A stretch of DNA of 64,000 nucleotides. It comes from Halomicrobium sp. LC1Hm. GTDB lineage: Archaea > Halobacteriota > Halobacteria > Halobacteriales > Haloarculaceae. Location: positions 2,542,001 through 2,606,000 of the forward strand of contig NZ_CP044129.1 of the NCBI RefSeq assembly GCF_009617995.1, read 5' to 3'. Made by a program: the position numbers and the translations under genes. This document shows, in pieces, positions 24,035-33,229 of the stretch (positions within the stretch are counted from its first letter, which is position 1; every line of letters begins with the position of its first letter). The notes under the pieces are model-generated. The model saw only the letters and a list, made by a program, of their open reading frames with translations, searched no databases and was not told the DNA's origin.

Positions 24035-25666
24035 ATGCAACAGGCCACGAGAGCATCCACAGAGCCACTGTCACTGCTTCCCGAGACGGCTGTCGTCGGG
24101 ACCGAGGACCACGAGAACGCGCCCGCGATCGTCGTCCGTGCGGACGCCGTCGAGTCGGTCCTCTCGACGCTGAAATCGGAGGCTGGGTACGACCACTGCG
24201 CCTGCGTCACGGCACAGGAGTACGGCGATCGCTTCGAGACGATCTATCACCTCCGGAAGTACGACGACCCGACCGACGAACTCTCGGTGGTCGTCCCGAC
24301 GTTGCACGACGATCCCCACTCCGAGAGCGGGGCGGGCGTCTACGAGACGGCGGCGTGGCACGAGCGCGAAGCGTACGATCTGCTCGGCATTACCTACGAA
24401 GGACATCCCGATCTGCGACGGATTTTGCTGCCCGAGACCTGGCAGGGCCATCCGCTCCGGGCGTCGTACAACCAGGACAAGCCACAGATCGTCCCGTTTC
24501 GCGAACACGAGCGCATCCTGGAGGATCACCGTTCCGGACCGGACACGATGCACCTCAACATGGGGCCACACCACCCCTCGACCCACGGCGTCTTGCACCT
24601 GCGCGTGACGCTCGACGGCGAGACCGTCGCAGACGTGACCCCCGAGATCGGGTTCATCCACCGCTGTGAGGAGCAGCTGTGTCAGCAGGGGACCTACCGT
24701 CACCAGATCATGCCCTACCCCGACCGGTGGGACTGGAGCGGTGGCGGCCTGCTCAACGAGTGGGCCTACGCGCGCGCCGCGGAGGACCTGATCGGCGTCG
24801 ACGTACCCGAGTACGCGCAGGTGATCCGGACGATGAGCGCGGAGCTGTCGCGGATCCTCTCGCACTTCCTGGCGATCGCGGCCTACGGGCTGGACGTGAT
24901 CTCGGAGTTTACCGCCGTGTTCCAGTACGGTATCCGCGACCGGGAGATCGTCCAGGACATCCTGGAAGACCTCACCGGCCAGCGGCTGATGTTCAACTAC
25001 TTCCGGCTGGGCGGGGTCGCCTGGGACCTGCCCGAGCCCCGCGAGACGTTCTTCGAGAACGTCCGGTCGTTCCTCGACGGCCTGCCCCAGAAGCTCGAAG
25101 AGTACCACGACCTGCTCACCGGCAACGAGATCCTCCAGTTGCGAACCGTCGACACCGGCGTGCTCCCCCCGTCGGTCGCCAAGGAGTACGGCTGTACGGG
25201 ACCGGTCGCGCGTGGCTCCGGCGTCGACTACGACCTGCGGCGGGACGATCCCTACGGCTACTACGACGAACTCGACTGGAACGTAGTCACCGAGGACGGC
25301 TGTGACAACTTCTCCCGCGTCCTCGTTCGCCTGCGCGAGATCGAGGAGTCCGCCAAGATCATCGATCAGTGCGTCGATCTCCTCGAAGGCTGGCCCGAAG
25401 ACGATCGAACGATCCAGGGCAACGTTCCCAGAACCGTCCGCCCCGACCGCGACGCCGAGATCTACCGGGCAGTCGAGGCCGCGAAGGGTGAGCTGGGAAT
25501 CTACATCCGCTCGGACGGCACCGACACGCCAGCACGGTTCAAGATCCGGGGGCCGTCGTTCTCGAACCTCCAGTCGCTGCCGGCGATGGCCGAAGGCGAG
25601 ACGATCCCCGACCTGGTCGCCGCGATCGGCAGCCTCGACACGATCATGGGCGAGGTCGACCGGTAG
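24035..25666 (+). CDS. Fused NADH-quinone oxidoreductase-like subunit C/D (NuoCD)
   Basis: 543 residues. Residues 1-165 are a NuoC (30-kDa) domain ([52 protein letters not shown]). Residues 170-543 are NuoD (49-kDa) with [36 protein letters not shown]-like [23 protein letters not shown] and the C-terminal IKIRGPSF-like [14 protein letters not shown]. NuoD supports the quinone site of complex I and Fpo-type enzymes. Here the gene is alone, without nuoA/B/H-N, so it is either a second copy or a subunit of another membrane complex. The start follows the TATA at 23972-23980. Confidence 0.85.
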   Translation: MQQATRASTEPLSLLPETAVVGTEDHENAPAIVVRADAVESVLSTLKSEAGYDHCACVTAQEYGDRFETIYHLRKYDDPTDELSVVVPTLHDDPHSESGAGVYETAAWHEREAYDLLGITYEGHPDLRRILLPETWQGHPLRASYNQDKPQIVPFREHERILEDHRSGPDTMHLNMGPHHPSTHGVLHLRVTLDGETVADVTPEIGFIHRCEEQLCQQGTYRHQIMPYPDRWDWSGGGLLNEWAYARAAEDLIGVDVPEYAQVIRTMSAELSRILSHFLAIAAYGLDVISEFTAVFQYGIRDREIVQDILEDLTGQRLMFNYFRLGGVAWDLPEPRETFFENVRSFLDGLPQKLEEYHDLLTGNEILQLRTVDTGVLPPSVAKEYGCTGPVARGSGVDYDLRRDDPYGYYDELDWNVVTEDGCDNFSRVLVRLREIEESAKIIDQCVDLLEGWPEDDRTIQGNVPRTVRPDRDAEIYRAVEAAKGELGIYIRSDGTDTPARFKIRGPSFSNLQSLPAMAEGETIPDLVAAIGSLDTIMGEVDR

Positions 25667-25788
25667 GCGCGGCCGTTGGCAGTCGACCTCACACCGCCGT
25701 GTTGGGTGTGGCTGGGCCGACAGCTCGGTGCTGGAACGGTGAACGGCCGGCGAGGCTGTTTTGTGTTCCTGGCACGTACCGTTGAGCG

Positions 25789-26319
25789 ATGAGTGAACCA
25801 CAGACCGCCACGGTCGCCGGTGGCTGTTTCTGGTGTACCGAAGCCGTGTTCAAACAGATCGAGGGCGTCGAGTCCGTCACCTCCGGCTACGCCGGTGGAC
25901 ACGTCCCGGACCCGAGCTACGACGCCGTCTGTTCCGGCGACACCGGTCACGCGGAGTGCGTACAGGTCGAGTACGACCCGGACGTGATCGACTACGAGGA
26001 CGTGCTGACCGTCTTCTTCGCGACGCACAACCCGACCACGGAGAACCGACAGGGGCCGGACGTGGGCAGCCAGTACCGGTCGGCGGTCTTCTACCACGAC
26101 GAGGCCCAGCGCGAGACCGTCGAAGCGACGATCGACGACCTCGGCGAGCAGTATTCGGACCCGATCGTCACGGAGGTCGAACCCCTGGAAACGTTCTATC
26201 CCGCAGCGGAGTACCACCAGGACTACTACGAGCGCAACCCCGATCAGGGGTACTGCGCGGTCAACATCGATCCGAAGCTCAAAAAGCTCAACGAGCAGTT
26301 CCGGGAGCTGCTGGCATGA
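25789..26319 (+). CDS. msrA: Peptide methionine sulfoxide reductase MsrA
   Basis: 176 residues. The active-site motif GGCFWCTEA has the catalytic Cys at 13 (C16 beside it), followed by GYAGG, YDAVCSGDTGHAE, NPTTENRQGPDVGSQYRS and a C-terminal YC resolving region (NPDQGYC). It reduces methionine-S-sulfoxide in oxidised proteins. TGA overlaps the ATG of the thioesterase gene (ATGA), so the two are coupled. Confidence 0.95.
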   Translation: MSEPQTATVAGGCFWCTEAVFKQIEGVESVTSGYAGGHVPDPSYDAVCSGDTGHAECVQVEYDPDVIDYEDVLTVFFATHNPTTENRQGPDVGSQYRSAVFYHDEAQRETVEATIDDLGEQYSDPIVTEVEPLETFYPAAEYHQDYYERNPDQGYCAVNIDPKLKKLNEQFRELLA

Positions 26320-26738
26320 GCTTCGAGTTTACGACGACGGTCGACGTGCGGTACAACGACCTGGACACGTACGGCCACGTCAACAACGCGCTCTATGGAA
26401 CCTACGTCGAGGAGGCCCGCGTCGACTACCTCGAAACCGTCGTCGGCGGTGCGGCGGCCGACATCACCGGCAGCGGCGAGGAGACCGGGATGGTCGTCGC
26501 GAACCTCCAGCTGGACTTCGAGCGCCCGATCCGACTGGCCGACGAGGTCACGGTCGGCGTCCGCGTCCCGCGCCTCGGCGAGAAGAGCTTCCCCTTCGAG
26601 TACGAGATCCGGACCGCCGACGGCGAGGTGGCCGCGACCGGGGAGACGACGATGGTCGCCTACGACCGCGGGCAGGGTTCGTCGGTCCCGATCCCCGACA
26701 GCTGGCGCGAATCGATCGGCGAGTTCGAGGGCCTCTAG
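26316..26738 (+). CDS. Hotdog-fold acyl-CoA thioesterase (4HBT family)
   Basis: 140 residues. The opening VRYNDLDTYGHVNNALYGTYVEEARVDYL contains the catalytic-type Asp and HVNN motif of 4-hydroxybenzoyl-CoA/YbgC thioesterases; the remainder supplies the hotdog strands (VVANLQLDFERPIRLADEV). It hydrolyses acyl-CoA; the chain length is unknown. It is translationally coupled to msrA. Its 3' end overlaps the convergent zinc-binding gene by 4 bases. Confidence 0.85.
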   Translation: MSFEFTTTVDVRYNDLDTYGHVNNALYGTYVEEARVDYLETVVGGAAADITGSGEETGMVVANLQLDFERPIRLADEVTVGVRVPRLGEKSFPFEYEIRTADGEVAATGETTMVAYDRGQGSSVPIPDSWRESIGEFEGL

Positions 26739-27091
26739 GGTTCGATGACGCGCTCGGTGCCGTCCGTCCCGTGGATGGTCACCGCGTGGTTCGTGTGTCT
26801 GACGTGGGTGTGGGCCCACCGCTTTGCCCCACCTTCTTCGATCCGTTCGACCGTCTCCGGACAGTGGCGACACTCGACGCGCCACGTCGCGACGCCGTCG
26901 GGGAAGTGGCCGGTGTGACGCCGGTGGTCCAGCGCGAACTGCTCGAAGGCCTGGTTGCCGACGGCGTCCAGTTCCTCGCCGAGATCCCACTCGCGGCCAC
27001 AGCGCCGACAGCTGATCGTCGGGTCGTTCGACGGCGGTTCGGTGTCGTCGGGTCCGTTCACGGATCGCCGTTGGACGGGTAGCGCCATCAA
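26735..27091 (-). CDS. Small haloarchaeal zinc-binding protein
   Basis: 118 residues (start at the first or second Met). Two CxxC pairs, CRRCGREW (about 28-35) and CRHCPETV (about 74-81), plus several His (HRRHTGHFPD, HTHVRHTNHAV) suggest one or two zinc sites. It resembles small conserved haloarchaeal proteins with no assigned function. It is divergent from the next gene across 52 bases. Confidence 0.6.
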   Translation of the reverse strand: MMALPVQRRSVNGPDDTEPPSNDPTISCRRCGREWDLGEELDAVGNQAFEQFALDHRRHTGHFPDGVATWRVECRHCPETVERIEEGGAKRWAHTHVRHTNHAVTIHGTDGTERVIEP

Positions 27092-27143
27092 CCCCCCGCT
27101 CCGGGACCGACGGGGACATGGGGCCGGAGTGCGTTGTCGGCGT

Positions 27144-27815
27144 ATGGACGAGCGGTCGAGTCGCTTTCGGGTCTATCGGGTCGTCGAGGCGGTCCCCCAC
27201 GTCAACCTCTTCGACACCGACGGGACGCGACTCTACACGACCTACCAGCAGGGATACAGGGAACGACAGCCCGCGATCGACGGGCTGGAAACGGGCGACC
27301 TGATCGAAGGGACGGTCGCCGGAGATCCCACGGACGAGGAGGAGGCCTGGACGCTGCGCGAGTTCGACCGGGTCGGCGGCGTCGACATGGGGTTCGCTAC
27401 CGACGTGGAACTCCCCGGGATCGCCAGAGAGACCTGGGACGAACAGACCAGTGGCCCGGCACACAGCGTGATCGAGGCGGACGGCCAGCCGGTCGGAGAG
27501 TGCTGGGTCCAGCCCCGGGCTCCGCTGCCGGGCGGGAGTTTCGTCCCGTCGGTCCTGGCCGGCCTGCTCCCGATGGAACCGAAGCTGACGACCGTCGCGA
27601 GCGCCGACGCGCCGACGACCGACGCCGTCTTCCTCGACCCCGATCCGGTCGACGCCGCGTCGTTCAGCCAGCCCTACGGCGTCTTGCTCCTGTTCTCCGA
27701 GCGCGCGGACGAGACGCGCCGTCGCTACCGCGAGCGGTTCGACTGCCCGCGCGGCGTCGACAGTCGTCCCGACTACGATCCCTACGAACTCTCTTCGGGC
27801 GGCTTCGGCCCGTAG
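27144..27815 (+). CDS. Conserved haloarchaeal protein (DUF6663-like)
   Basis: 223 residues from ATG 27144 (MDERSSRFRVYRVVEAVPHVNL). Beta-rich N-terminus (LIEGTVAGDPTDEEEAWTLREF) and a Pro-rich middle; no catalytic residues or membrane spans. I think of it as a halobacterial family numbered DUF6663, with no function. It ends YELSSGGFGP. It is monocistronic. Confidence 0.6.
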   Translation: MDERSSRFRVYRVVEAVPHVNLFDTDGTRLYTTYQQGYRERQPAIDGLETGDLIEGTVAGDPTDEEEAWTLREFDRVGGVDMGFATDVELPGIARETWDEQTSGPAHSVIEADGQPVGECWVQPRAPLPGGSFVPSVLAGLLPMEPKLTTVASADAPTTDAVFLDPDPVDAASFSQPYGVLLLFSERADETRRRYRERFDCPRGVDSRPDYDPYELSSGGFGP

Positions 27816-27933
27816 CCGCCCCACCGTCGAGTCGCGTTCGACGCCACGCGACGCCGACGAGGACGAATCAGGGCACTGTTAGCTGCAGCCGGTAGATACA
27901 CACGCTTAACAGAGAGTAGTCGTACTGCCCACT

Positions 27934-28362
27934 ATGAACAGTACCAGCGACGGAGATATCCTTGCACACGTACTGCTTCCAGTCGCTACCGAGGACGACG
28001 CGCTGGCGACTGCGAGAGCGCTCGAACCGTACGAGCCCCAACAGGTGACCGCCCTGCACGTCGTCGAGAAGGGCGGTGGTGTCCCGGACAAATCACCGGT
28101 CGAACAGTCCGAAGAGTTGGCCCAAGACTCGTACGCCGCCGTCCGGTCGATCTTTCCCGACGCCGACGACCACACCGCCTACGGACGGGACGTGGCAGCG
28201 GAGATCTTCGCGGCCGCCGACGAGGTCGATGCCAGCGCGATCGCGTATCGGTCTCGTGGTGGGAACCGACTCATGCAGTTTCTCTCCGGAGATATCTCTC
28301 TGAAGCTGATGACCGATGCGACCCGACCGGTCATCGCTCTGCCCCGCGAGAAAGAAACATGA
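27934..28362 (+). CDS. UspA-family universal stress protein
   Basis: 142 residues in one Usp domain (ILAHVLLPVATEDDALATAR, VTALHVVEKGGG, ASAIAYRSRGGNRLMQFLSG, RPVIALP). The ATP loop G-x2-G-x9-G is imperfect (RSRGGNRLMQFLSGDISL). Its stop overlaps the permease start (ATGA), and it likely regulates that transporter, which carries two Usp domains of its own. A leaderless start is likely from the TATA-like CGCTTAACAG region. Confidence 0.8.
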   Translation: MNSTSDGDILAHVLLPVATEDDALATARALEPYEPQQVTALHVVEKGGGVPDKSPVEQSEELAQDSYAAVRSIFPDADDHTAYGRDVAAEIFAAADEVDASAIAYRSRGGNRLMQFLSGDISLKLMTDATRPVIALPREKET

Positions 28363-30596
28363 GCGAGGAAGAACTCGCCAAAGACCTCGGGCCGCTTGCC
28401 GCCCTGACGATCGGTGTCGGCACGATGATCGGCGCAGGGATCTTCGTGCTGCCCGGGGAAGCCATTCTCAAGGCCGGGTCGCTCGCGTCGGTCGCCTTCA
28501 TTTTGGGTGGGATCATCGCCATGTTCACGGCGCTGTCTGCCAGCGAACTCGGAACTGCGATGCCCAAATCCGGCGGGGCCTACTACTACGTCAACCACGC
28601 GCTCGGGCCGATGTTCGGTTCGGTCGCCGGCTGGGCGAACTGGCTCGGACTGGCCTTCGCCAGCGCGTTCTACATGGTCGGCTTCGGTCGGTATATCGCC
28701 CGCATCTTCGGACTCTCCGGCACCGTCGGTGTCGGTCCGTTCTCGATTGCGGTCGTCAAGCTCGTCGCGCTCGTCGGCGGGGCCTTCTTCATCCTGATCA
28801 ACTACGTCGGTGCCAAGGAGACCGGCAGGCTACAGAACGTCATCGTCGTCTTGCTTATCGGTATCCTCACCGTGTTCACGTTCCTGGGGACGCTCCGGGC
28901 CGAGCCGTCGAATCTCCCGGCCGCTACCGACGTGGTCACCACACTGGAGACGACGGGTCTCATCTTCGTCTCGTATCTCGGCTTCGTCCAGATCACGAGT
29001 GTGGCCGAGGAGATCAAAGATCCCGGGAAGAACCTGCCGCGGGCAGTTATCGGCAGCGTCGTCATCGTGACCGTCATCTACGCCCTCGTGTTGGTGATTA
29101 TGAGCGCGGCCGTGCCTCAAGGGTTCATCGCGGACATCATCAGTTCCGACGCCGAGAATCCCATCGCAGTCGTCGAGGTCGGCGACTACATTCAGGGTGC
29201 CGTGATGGGGGGCGCACTGCTGTTCGGTGGTTTGCTCGCGACCGCCTCCAGTGCGAACGCCTCGATCCTCGCGTCCTCGCGCATCAACTTCGCGATGGGA
29301 CGTGACAGAATCGTCACGCCGGCCCTCAACGAGATCCACCCACGCTATGGGACCCCCTACAGGGCGATCAGTATCACCGGGGGCCTCATTCTCCTGTTCA
29401 TCGTGATCGGAGACATAACGCTCCTGTCTGGTGCCGCGTCGGGGCTCCACCTCATCATCTACGGGCTACTGAATCTCGCACTCATCGTGATGCGCTACGT
29501 GAACCCAGAGGAGTACACGCCAGATTTCGTGGTGCCGCTGTACCCTCTCTTGCCGATCCTCGGTGCCGTCCTCTCTTTCGCGTTGCTGGTGTTCGTCGCC
29601 GGGGACGCACTGTTGCTCTCCTTTGGCATCGCCGCCGCGGCTGTGCTGTGGTACGGTCTCTATGCCCGCTCGCGGACCGAAAAGCAGGGAATCCTCTCGA
29701 AGCACATCATTTCATGCTCCGAAGAGATGCCCGACGCGGCAGTCAGCGCCGCGGTCGGCGTCCAGCCCGACGGCGGACAGTACCGCGTGATGGTGCCGCT
29801 GGCAAATCCCGAGAACGAACAGGAACTCATCACGCTCGCGAGCGCCATCGCCAAACAGCGCGGTGGCTCCGTACTCGCGACCCACATCGTGACCGTTCCC
29901 AGCCAGACGGCGCTTGGGGCCGCTGCCGACCGGTCCGACGAGATCGACGAAACGTCCGAGCAACTGCTCGCAAAGGCTCGGGAAGACGCCGAGACGTTCG
30001 GCGTCGACGTCGAGACGAACACGATCATCTCGCACAAGTCCTACGAGGCTATCTTCGATGCCGCTCGCTCACACAGCGCCGACCTCGTCGTGATGGGGTG
30101 GGGCCCGGACGCACACGGCTCGCCGGGACGCGCCGAGTCGGCCATGGACGAACTCACCGAGGCCGTCCCCTGTGACTTCCTGGTCTTCCGTGATCGCGGG
30201 TTCGATCCGTCGAAGATCCTCCTCCCGACGGCGGGTGGCCCGGACTCCGAGCTGTCGGCCGCCGTCGCGAAGTTGTTGCAGTCGGAGTACGGTTCGGAAG
30301 TGACCCTGCTCAACGTCGACGACGATCGCGAGGCTGGCGAGCAGTTCCTTCAGGAGTGGGCAGTCGAACACGGACTGGAGGACGCCAACCGACGGGTCAA
30401 ATCCGGAGACATCGAGACGGCGATCCGCAACGCTGCCGACGACGCGACGCTCCTGCTCGTCGGTGCGACCGAGGAAGGGCTCCTGCGTCGACTCGTCTCC
30501 CAGTCGCTCGTGCTGGACGTCGTCGACGACGTGGAGTGTTCGGTGCTGCTCGCCGAGAAACACCGCGACCGAGGATTACTCGATCGGCTGTTCTAG
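28359..30596 (+). CDS. APC-family amino-acid permease fused to two Usp domains
   Basis: 745 residues. Residues 10-440 are a 12-helix APC-superfamily transporter; the first helix holds IGVGTMIGAGIFVLPGEA, the conserved unwound GxG of cationic/polar amino-acid permeases. Residues about 455-600 and 610-745 are two tandem universal-stress domains (MVPLANPENEQELITLASAI; ILLPTAGGPDSELSAAVAKL) in the cytoplasm. The fusion suggests nucleotide-responsive control of amino-acid uptake. It is coupled by ATGA to the separate Usp gene upstream. The substrate is not deducible. Confidence 0.85.
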   Translation: MSEEELAKDLGPLAALTIGVGTMIGAGIFVLPGEAILKAGSLASVAFILGGIIAMFTALSASELGTAMPKSGGAYYYVNHALGPMFGSVAGWANWLGLAFASAFYMVGFGRYIARIFGLSGTVGVGPFSIAVVKLVALVGGAFFILINYVGAKETGRLQNVIVVLLIGILTVFTFLGTLRAEPSNLPAATDVVTTLETTGLIFVSYLGFVQITSVAEEIKDPGKNLPRAVIGSVVIVTVIYALVLVIMSAAVPQGFIADIISSDAENPIAVVEVGDYIQGAVMGGALLFGGLLATASSANASILASSRINFAMGRDRIVTPALNEIHPRYGTPYRAISITGGLILLFIVIGDITLLSGAASGLHLIIYGLLNLALIVMRYVNPEEYTPDFVVPLYPLLPILGAVLSFALLVFVAGDALLLSFGIAAAAVLWYGLYARSRTEKQGILSKHIISCSEEMPDAAVSAAVGVQPDGGQYRVMVPLANPENEQELITLASAIAKQRGGSVLATHIVTVPSQTALGAAADRSDEIDETSEQLLAKAREDAETFGVDVETNTIISHKSYEAIFDAARSHSADLVVMGWGPDAHGSPGRAESAMDELTEAVPCDFLVFRDRGFDPSKILLPTAGGPDSELSAAVAKLLQSEYGSEVTLLNVDDDREAGEQFLQEWAVEHGLEDANRRVKSGDIETAIRNAADDATLLLVGATEEGLLRRLVSQSLVLDVVDDVECSVLLAEKHRDRGLLDRLF

Positions 30597-30723
30597 GCGG
30601 GCATCGGCGTTCAGCGGATTTCTCGGACATCGAACGTCGACTCGGGTGACCGAAACGGCGAGTGTCCGTTCACGAGCCATCGAGCGTGTGTGTCACGTGC
30701 CGCGAGCGTGGTTGGAGCGTCAG

Positions 30724-30828
30724 TCACTTCGGGACGGCCAGCACGACGGGACCCGACGTGGCGTCGACAGAGTGGCCGAGAGAGACGGGACTTGGCCGAA
30801 AGCCGTTCAGAAGTGATCTCCTCGAACC
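30724..30828 (-). pseudogene. Possible C-terminal remnant of a Usp domain
   Basis: The minus-strand frame reads RSLLNGFRPSPVSLGHSVDA then TSGPVVLAVPK and a stop. This resembles the last helix and strand of Usp domains such as the end of the permease next door (RRLVSQSLVLDVVDDVECSV). The match ends where the palindromic element begins (30832). Short and decayed, so only suggestive. Confidence 0.3.
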
Positions 30829-30831
30829 AAC

Positions 30832-30919
30832 ACTATAGTAACGATTGAAACGATTTACACACCGATCGCACTGCTGTCGTGCGATCGGGTGTGCATCGAC
30901 TTTCAATAGCGACGATAGT
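30832..30919. repeat. 88-bp palindromic miniature element
   Basis: Two arms of about 40 bases are imperfect inverted repeats. The outer tips are ACTATAGTAACGATTGAAA and TTTCAATAGCGACGATAGT. The inner arms CGATCGCAC and GTGCGATCG pair perfectly around a 7-base loop. It is AT-richer than its surroundings, has no coding capacity and resembles a MITE or non-autonomous insertion element. No target duplication is evident. Confidence 0.75.
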
Positions 30920-31049
30920 CGTCGAGTTCTCAGACTGTCGGGTGTCATAGTTCCATCGCAGCGAGATTCTGTATAGCGTTATCTGATTTACTGTCGGCGA
31001 CACGCCAGACGCGCCGAACTTATACGAGTCGGGCGACTACGGCCCGCTA

Positions 31050-31955
31050 ATGGTCCAAACCGTCGCACGCGAGATGGCAGATCTCGAACCCGAGGACTTC
31101 CATCTCCTCTCGGGCGTCGAGCAAGGGATGCGCTTCTCGGAGTACGTCGACCGCGAGAAGCTCCCGCAGTTCTCGCGGCTGACGGCCGAAGACGTCGACT
31201 ACCGGCTGGACCGGTGTGAAGACCGGGGCTTCCTGGAGCGCAAGACCATGCAGTACGAGGGATTCAAGCTCACGTTCGAGGGGTACGACGCCCTCGCGCT
31301 GCACGCGCTGGTCGAGCGGGGGACCATCGAGGGATTCGGTGCCCCCCTCGGAGTCGGCAAAGAGAGCGACGTGTTCGAAGTCCGCTCGTACAAGCCCATG
31401 GCCCTGAAGTTCCACCGCGAGGGGTACACCCAGTTCCGGGAAGTCAACAAGGAGCGGGAGTACACCGCCGACCGCGATCACGTCTCCTGGCAGTACACCG
31501 CCCGAAAGGCCGCCGAGCGCGAGTACGATGCACTGGAGACGCTATACCCGGAGGTTCGGGTCCCCCAGCCCATCGACACCAACCGCCACGCGATCGTCAT
31601 GGAGAAGATCGACGGCGTCGAGCTCTCCCGGACGAAGCTCGACGACCAGCAGGTACGGCCCGTCCTGGAGTTGATCCTCACGGAGATGGGGACGGCCTAC
31701 GACGCCGGGTACGTCCACGCGGACATGAGCGAGTACAACGTGTTCGTCGGCTCCGACGGCATCACGATCTTCGACTGGCCCCAGGCCGTGCCCACCGACC
31801 ACGCGAACGCCGACGAGTTGCTGGCCCGCGACGTGGAGAACATCCTCGGGTACTTCCAGCGGAAGTACCCCCGGTTCGTCGACGACATCGAGATCGACAC
31901 CGTCACCGAGGCGTTGCTCGCCGGTGAGTTCGAGTCGCTGTCGAGCCACGGTTGA
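31050..31955 (+). CDS. rio2: RIO2-type serine protein kinase
   Basis: 301 residues. The N-terminal winged helix (about 1-85; FHLLSGVEQGMRFSEYVDRE) is specific to RIO2. Kinase core: nucleotide loop PLGVGKESDVFEV, Lys in PMALKFHREG, hinge IVMEKIDGVEL, catalytic loop GYVHADMSEYNVFV (Asp near residue 228) and metal motif TIFDWPQAV. RIO2 acts in late 40S/30S ribosome maturation. Length is normal. It is single, behind the TATA-like CTTATACG and 24 bases on. Confidence 0.93.
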   Translation: MVQTVAREMADLEPEDFHLLSGVEQGMRFSEYVDREKLPQFSRLTAEDVDYRLDRCEDRGFLERKTMQYEGFKLTFEGYDALALHALVERGTIEGFGAPLGVGKESDVFEVRSYKPMALKFHREGYTQFREVNKEREYTADRDHVSWQYTARKAAEREYDALETLYPEVRVPQPIDTNRHAIVMEKIDGVELSRTKLDDQQVRPVLELILTEMGTAYDAGYVHADMSEYNVFVGSDGITIFDWPQAVPTDHANADELLARDVENILGYFQRKYPRFVDDIEIDTVTEALLAGEFESLSSHG

Positions 31956-32268
31956 GATGGACGGTTGGAGACGTGTACCCAGATCTCCAGCGTTCCGTAT
32001 GAGACGGCGGTGATCGTCACCCCCGTGGCGACGATCGCCGGTCAGCACCTACGAGATCCGCGTAAGACCGTCAGCACACTGTTTCGAGGAAGTCTCGACT
32101 GTCGCGAGTGATGCCACAGATCGGGGGCCTCAGTCCCATGACCGGGAACGTCCCGAGCAGCGGGTGAGGTAATCGGCCCGTGTAAATCATATATCGCTAT
32201 ATCAAATCTGCCATCGGTGACGAACAGAGATAGACAGAACCATATTCGATCCAGTCGAGAGCGGCCGT
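31956..32268. other. Gap with no recognisable gene
   Basis: 313 bases between RIO2 and the epimerase. I see no coding frame with motif support, no tRNA and no repeat. AT-rich ATATATCGCTATAT near 32188-32201 is itself nearly palindromic and could hold the promoter of the epimerase gene. Confidence 0.5.
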
Positions 32269-33213
32269 ATGAAAGTGTTCGTCGCCGGTGCGACCGGTGA
32301 TCTGGGCAAGCGGCTGGTCGAGCAGTTCGTCGCACGCGGCCACACCGTGGTCGGACTGACCCGAGACCAGCGGGGCGACGAGATCGTGCGGGATCGTGGC
32401 GGGGAGCCCCACCGCGGAGATCTGTTCGACGTGGCGTCGCTGGTCGAGGGGGCGAGAGGTGCAGACGTGGTGATCCACGCCGCGACCGCGATCCCGACGG
32501 CGACGAAACCGAGCGCGGAAGACTGGGAACGGAACGATCGGCTCCGGCGTGGGGGCGTCGAGAACCTCACCACCGCGGCCACGCGCGTCGGCGCGGACCA
32601 GTACGTCCAGCAGAGCGTCGTCTGGGTCGCCCGTCGGCCCGACGGCTCGCCGTTCGACGAGTCCGCACCGCGAAACACCGACCGCACGACCGAATCGGCC
32701 GCCGACGCGGAGCGCATCACAGAGACTGCGGCGAAAGAGGGGTCGTTCGACGCCACGATCCTCCGGTGTGGGTGGTTCTACGCCGCCGACTCCGAGCAGA
32801 CGACGACGATCGCCGAGAACCTCGAAACCGGAGACATGCCGATCATCGGCGGTGGATTGCTCGGACGGAGCGACGCCGTCGTCTCACCCATACACGTAGA
32901 CGACGCCGCGAGCGCGTTCGTCGCAGCTGCCCAGGAGGGCGTCGAGGGGACCTACCACGTCGTCGACGACCGGCCGGTGACGGTGGCCGACTTCCTCCAA
33001 ACGTTCGCAGCGTATCTCGACGCCGACGAGCCCAGTCGAATCCCCGGCTGGCTCGCCCGGCTGTTCGTGGGCAAAGACAACGTCCGGTTTTTCACGAGCT
33101 CCATGCCTACGTCGAACGACGCCTTCCGCGAGGCCACCGGCTGGGAACCCGAATACCCGACGTACGAAGACGGGCTCGCTGCCGTCGCCGCCGGTGTCGA
33201 AAGAGAGCGATAG
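32269..33213 (+). CDS. NAD(P)-dependent epimerase/dehydratase (atypical SDR)
   Basis: 314 residues. The Rossmann start VFVAGATGDLGKRLVEQFV has the GxxGxxG motif of extended/atypical short-chain dehydrogenases. LVEGARGADVVIHAATAIP is the strand-4 region. The active-site Tyr (YxxxK) is not evident in the expected place, and SVVWVARRPDG replaces it; an atypical NmrA/SDR subfamily is therefore likelier than a sugar epimerase. The substrate is unknown. Single gene. Confidence 0.75.
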   Translation: MKVFVAGATGDLGKRLVEQFVARGHTVVGLTRDQRGDEIVRDRGGEPHRGDLFDVASLVEGARGADVVIHAATAIPTATKPSAEDWERNDRLRRGGVENLTTAATRVGADQYVQQSVVWVARRPDGSPFDESAPRNTDRTTESAADAERITETAAKEGSFDATILRCGWFYAADSEQTTTIAENLETGDMPIIGGGLLGRSDAVVSPIHVDDAASAFVAAAQEGVEGTYHVVDDRPVTVADFLQTFAAYLDADEPSRIPGWLARLFVGKDNVRFFTSSMPTSNDAFREATGWEPEYPTYEDGLAAVAAGVERER

Positions 33214-33229
33214 ACACCGCAGACGGCCG

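Larger units (their letters stand above)
30597..31049. other. 450-bp gap with palindromic element and Usp remnant
   Basis: This gap holds the 88-bp palindromic element (30832-30919), a 34-codon Usp-like tail on the minus strand (30724-30828), and the promoter region of the RIO2 gene with TATA-like CTTATACG near 31019. No other coding signal seen. Confidence 0.6.
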
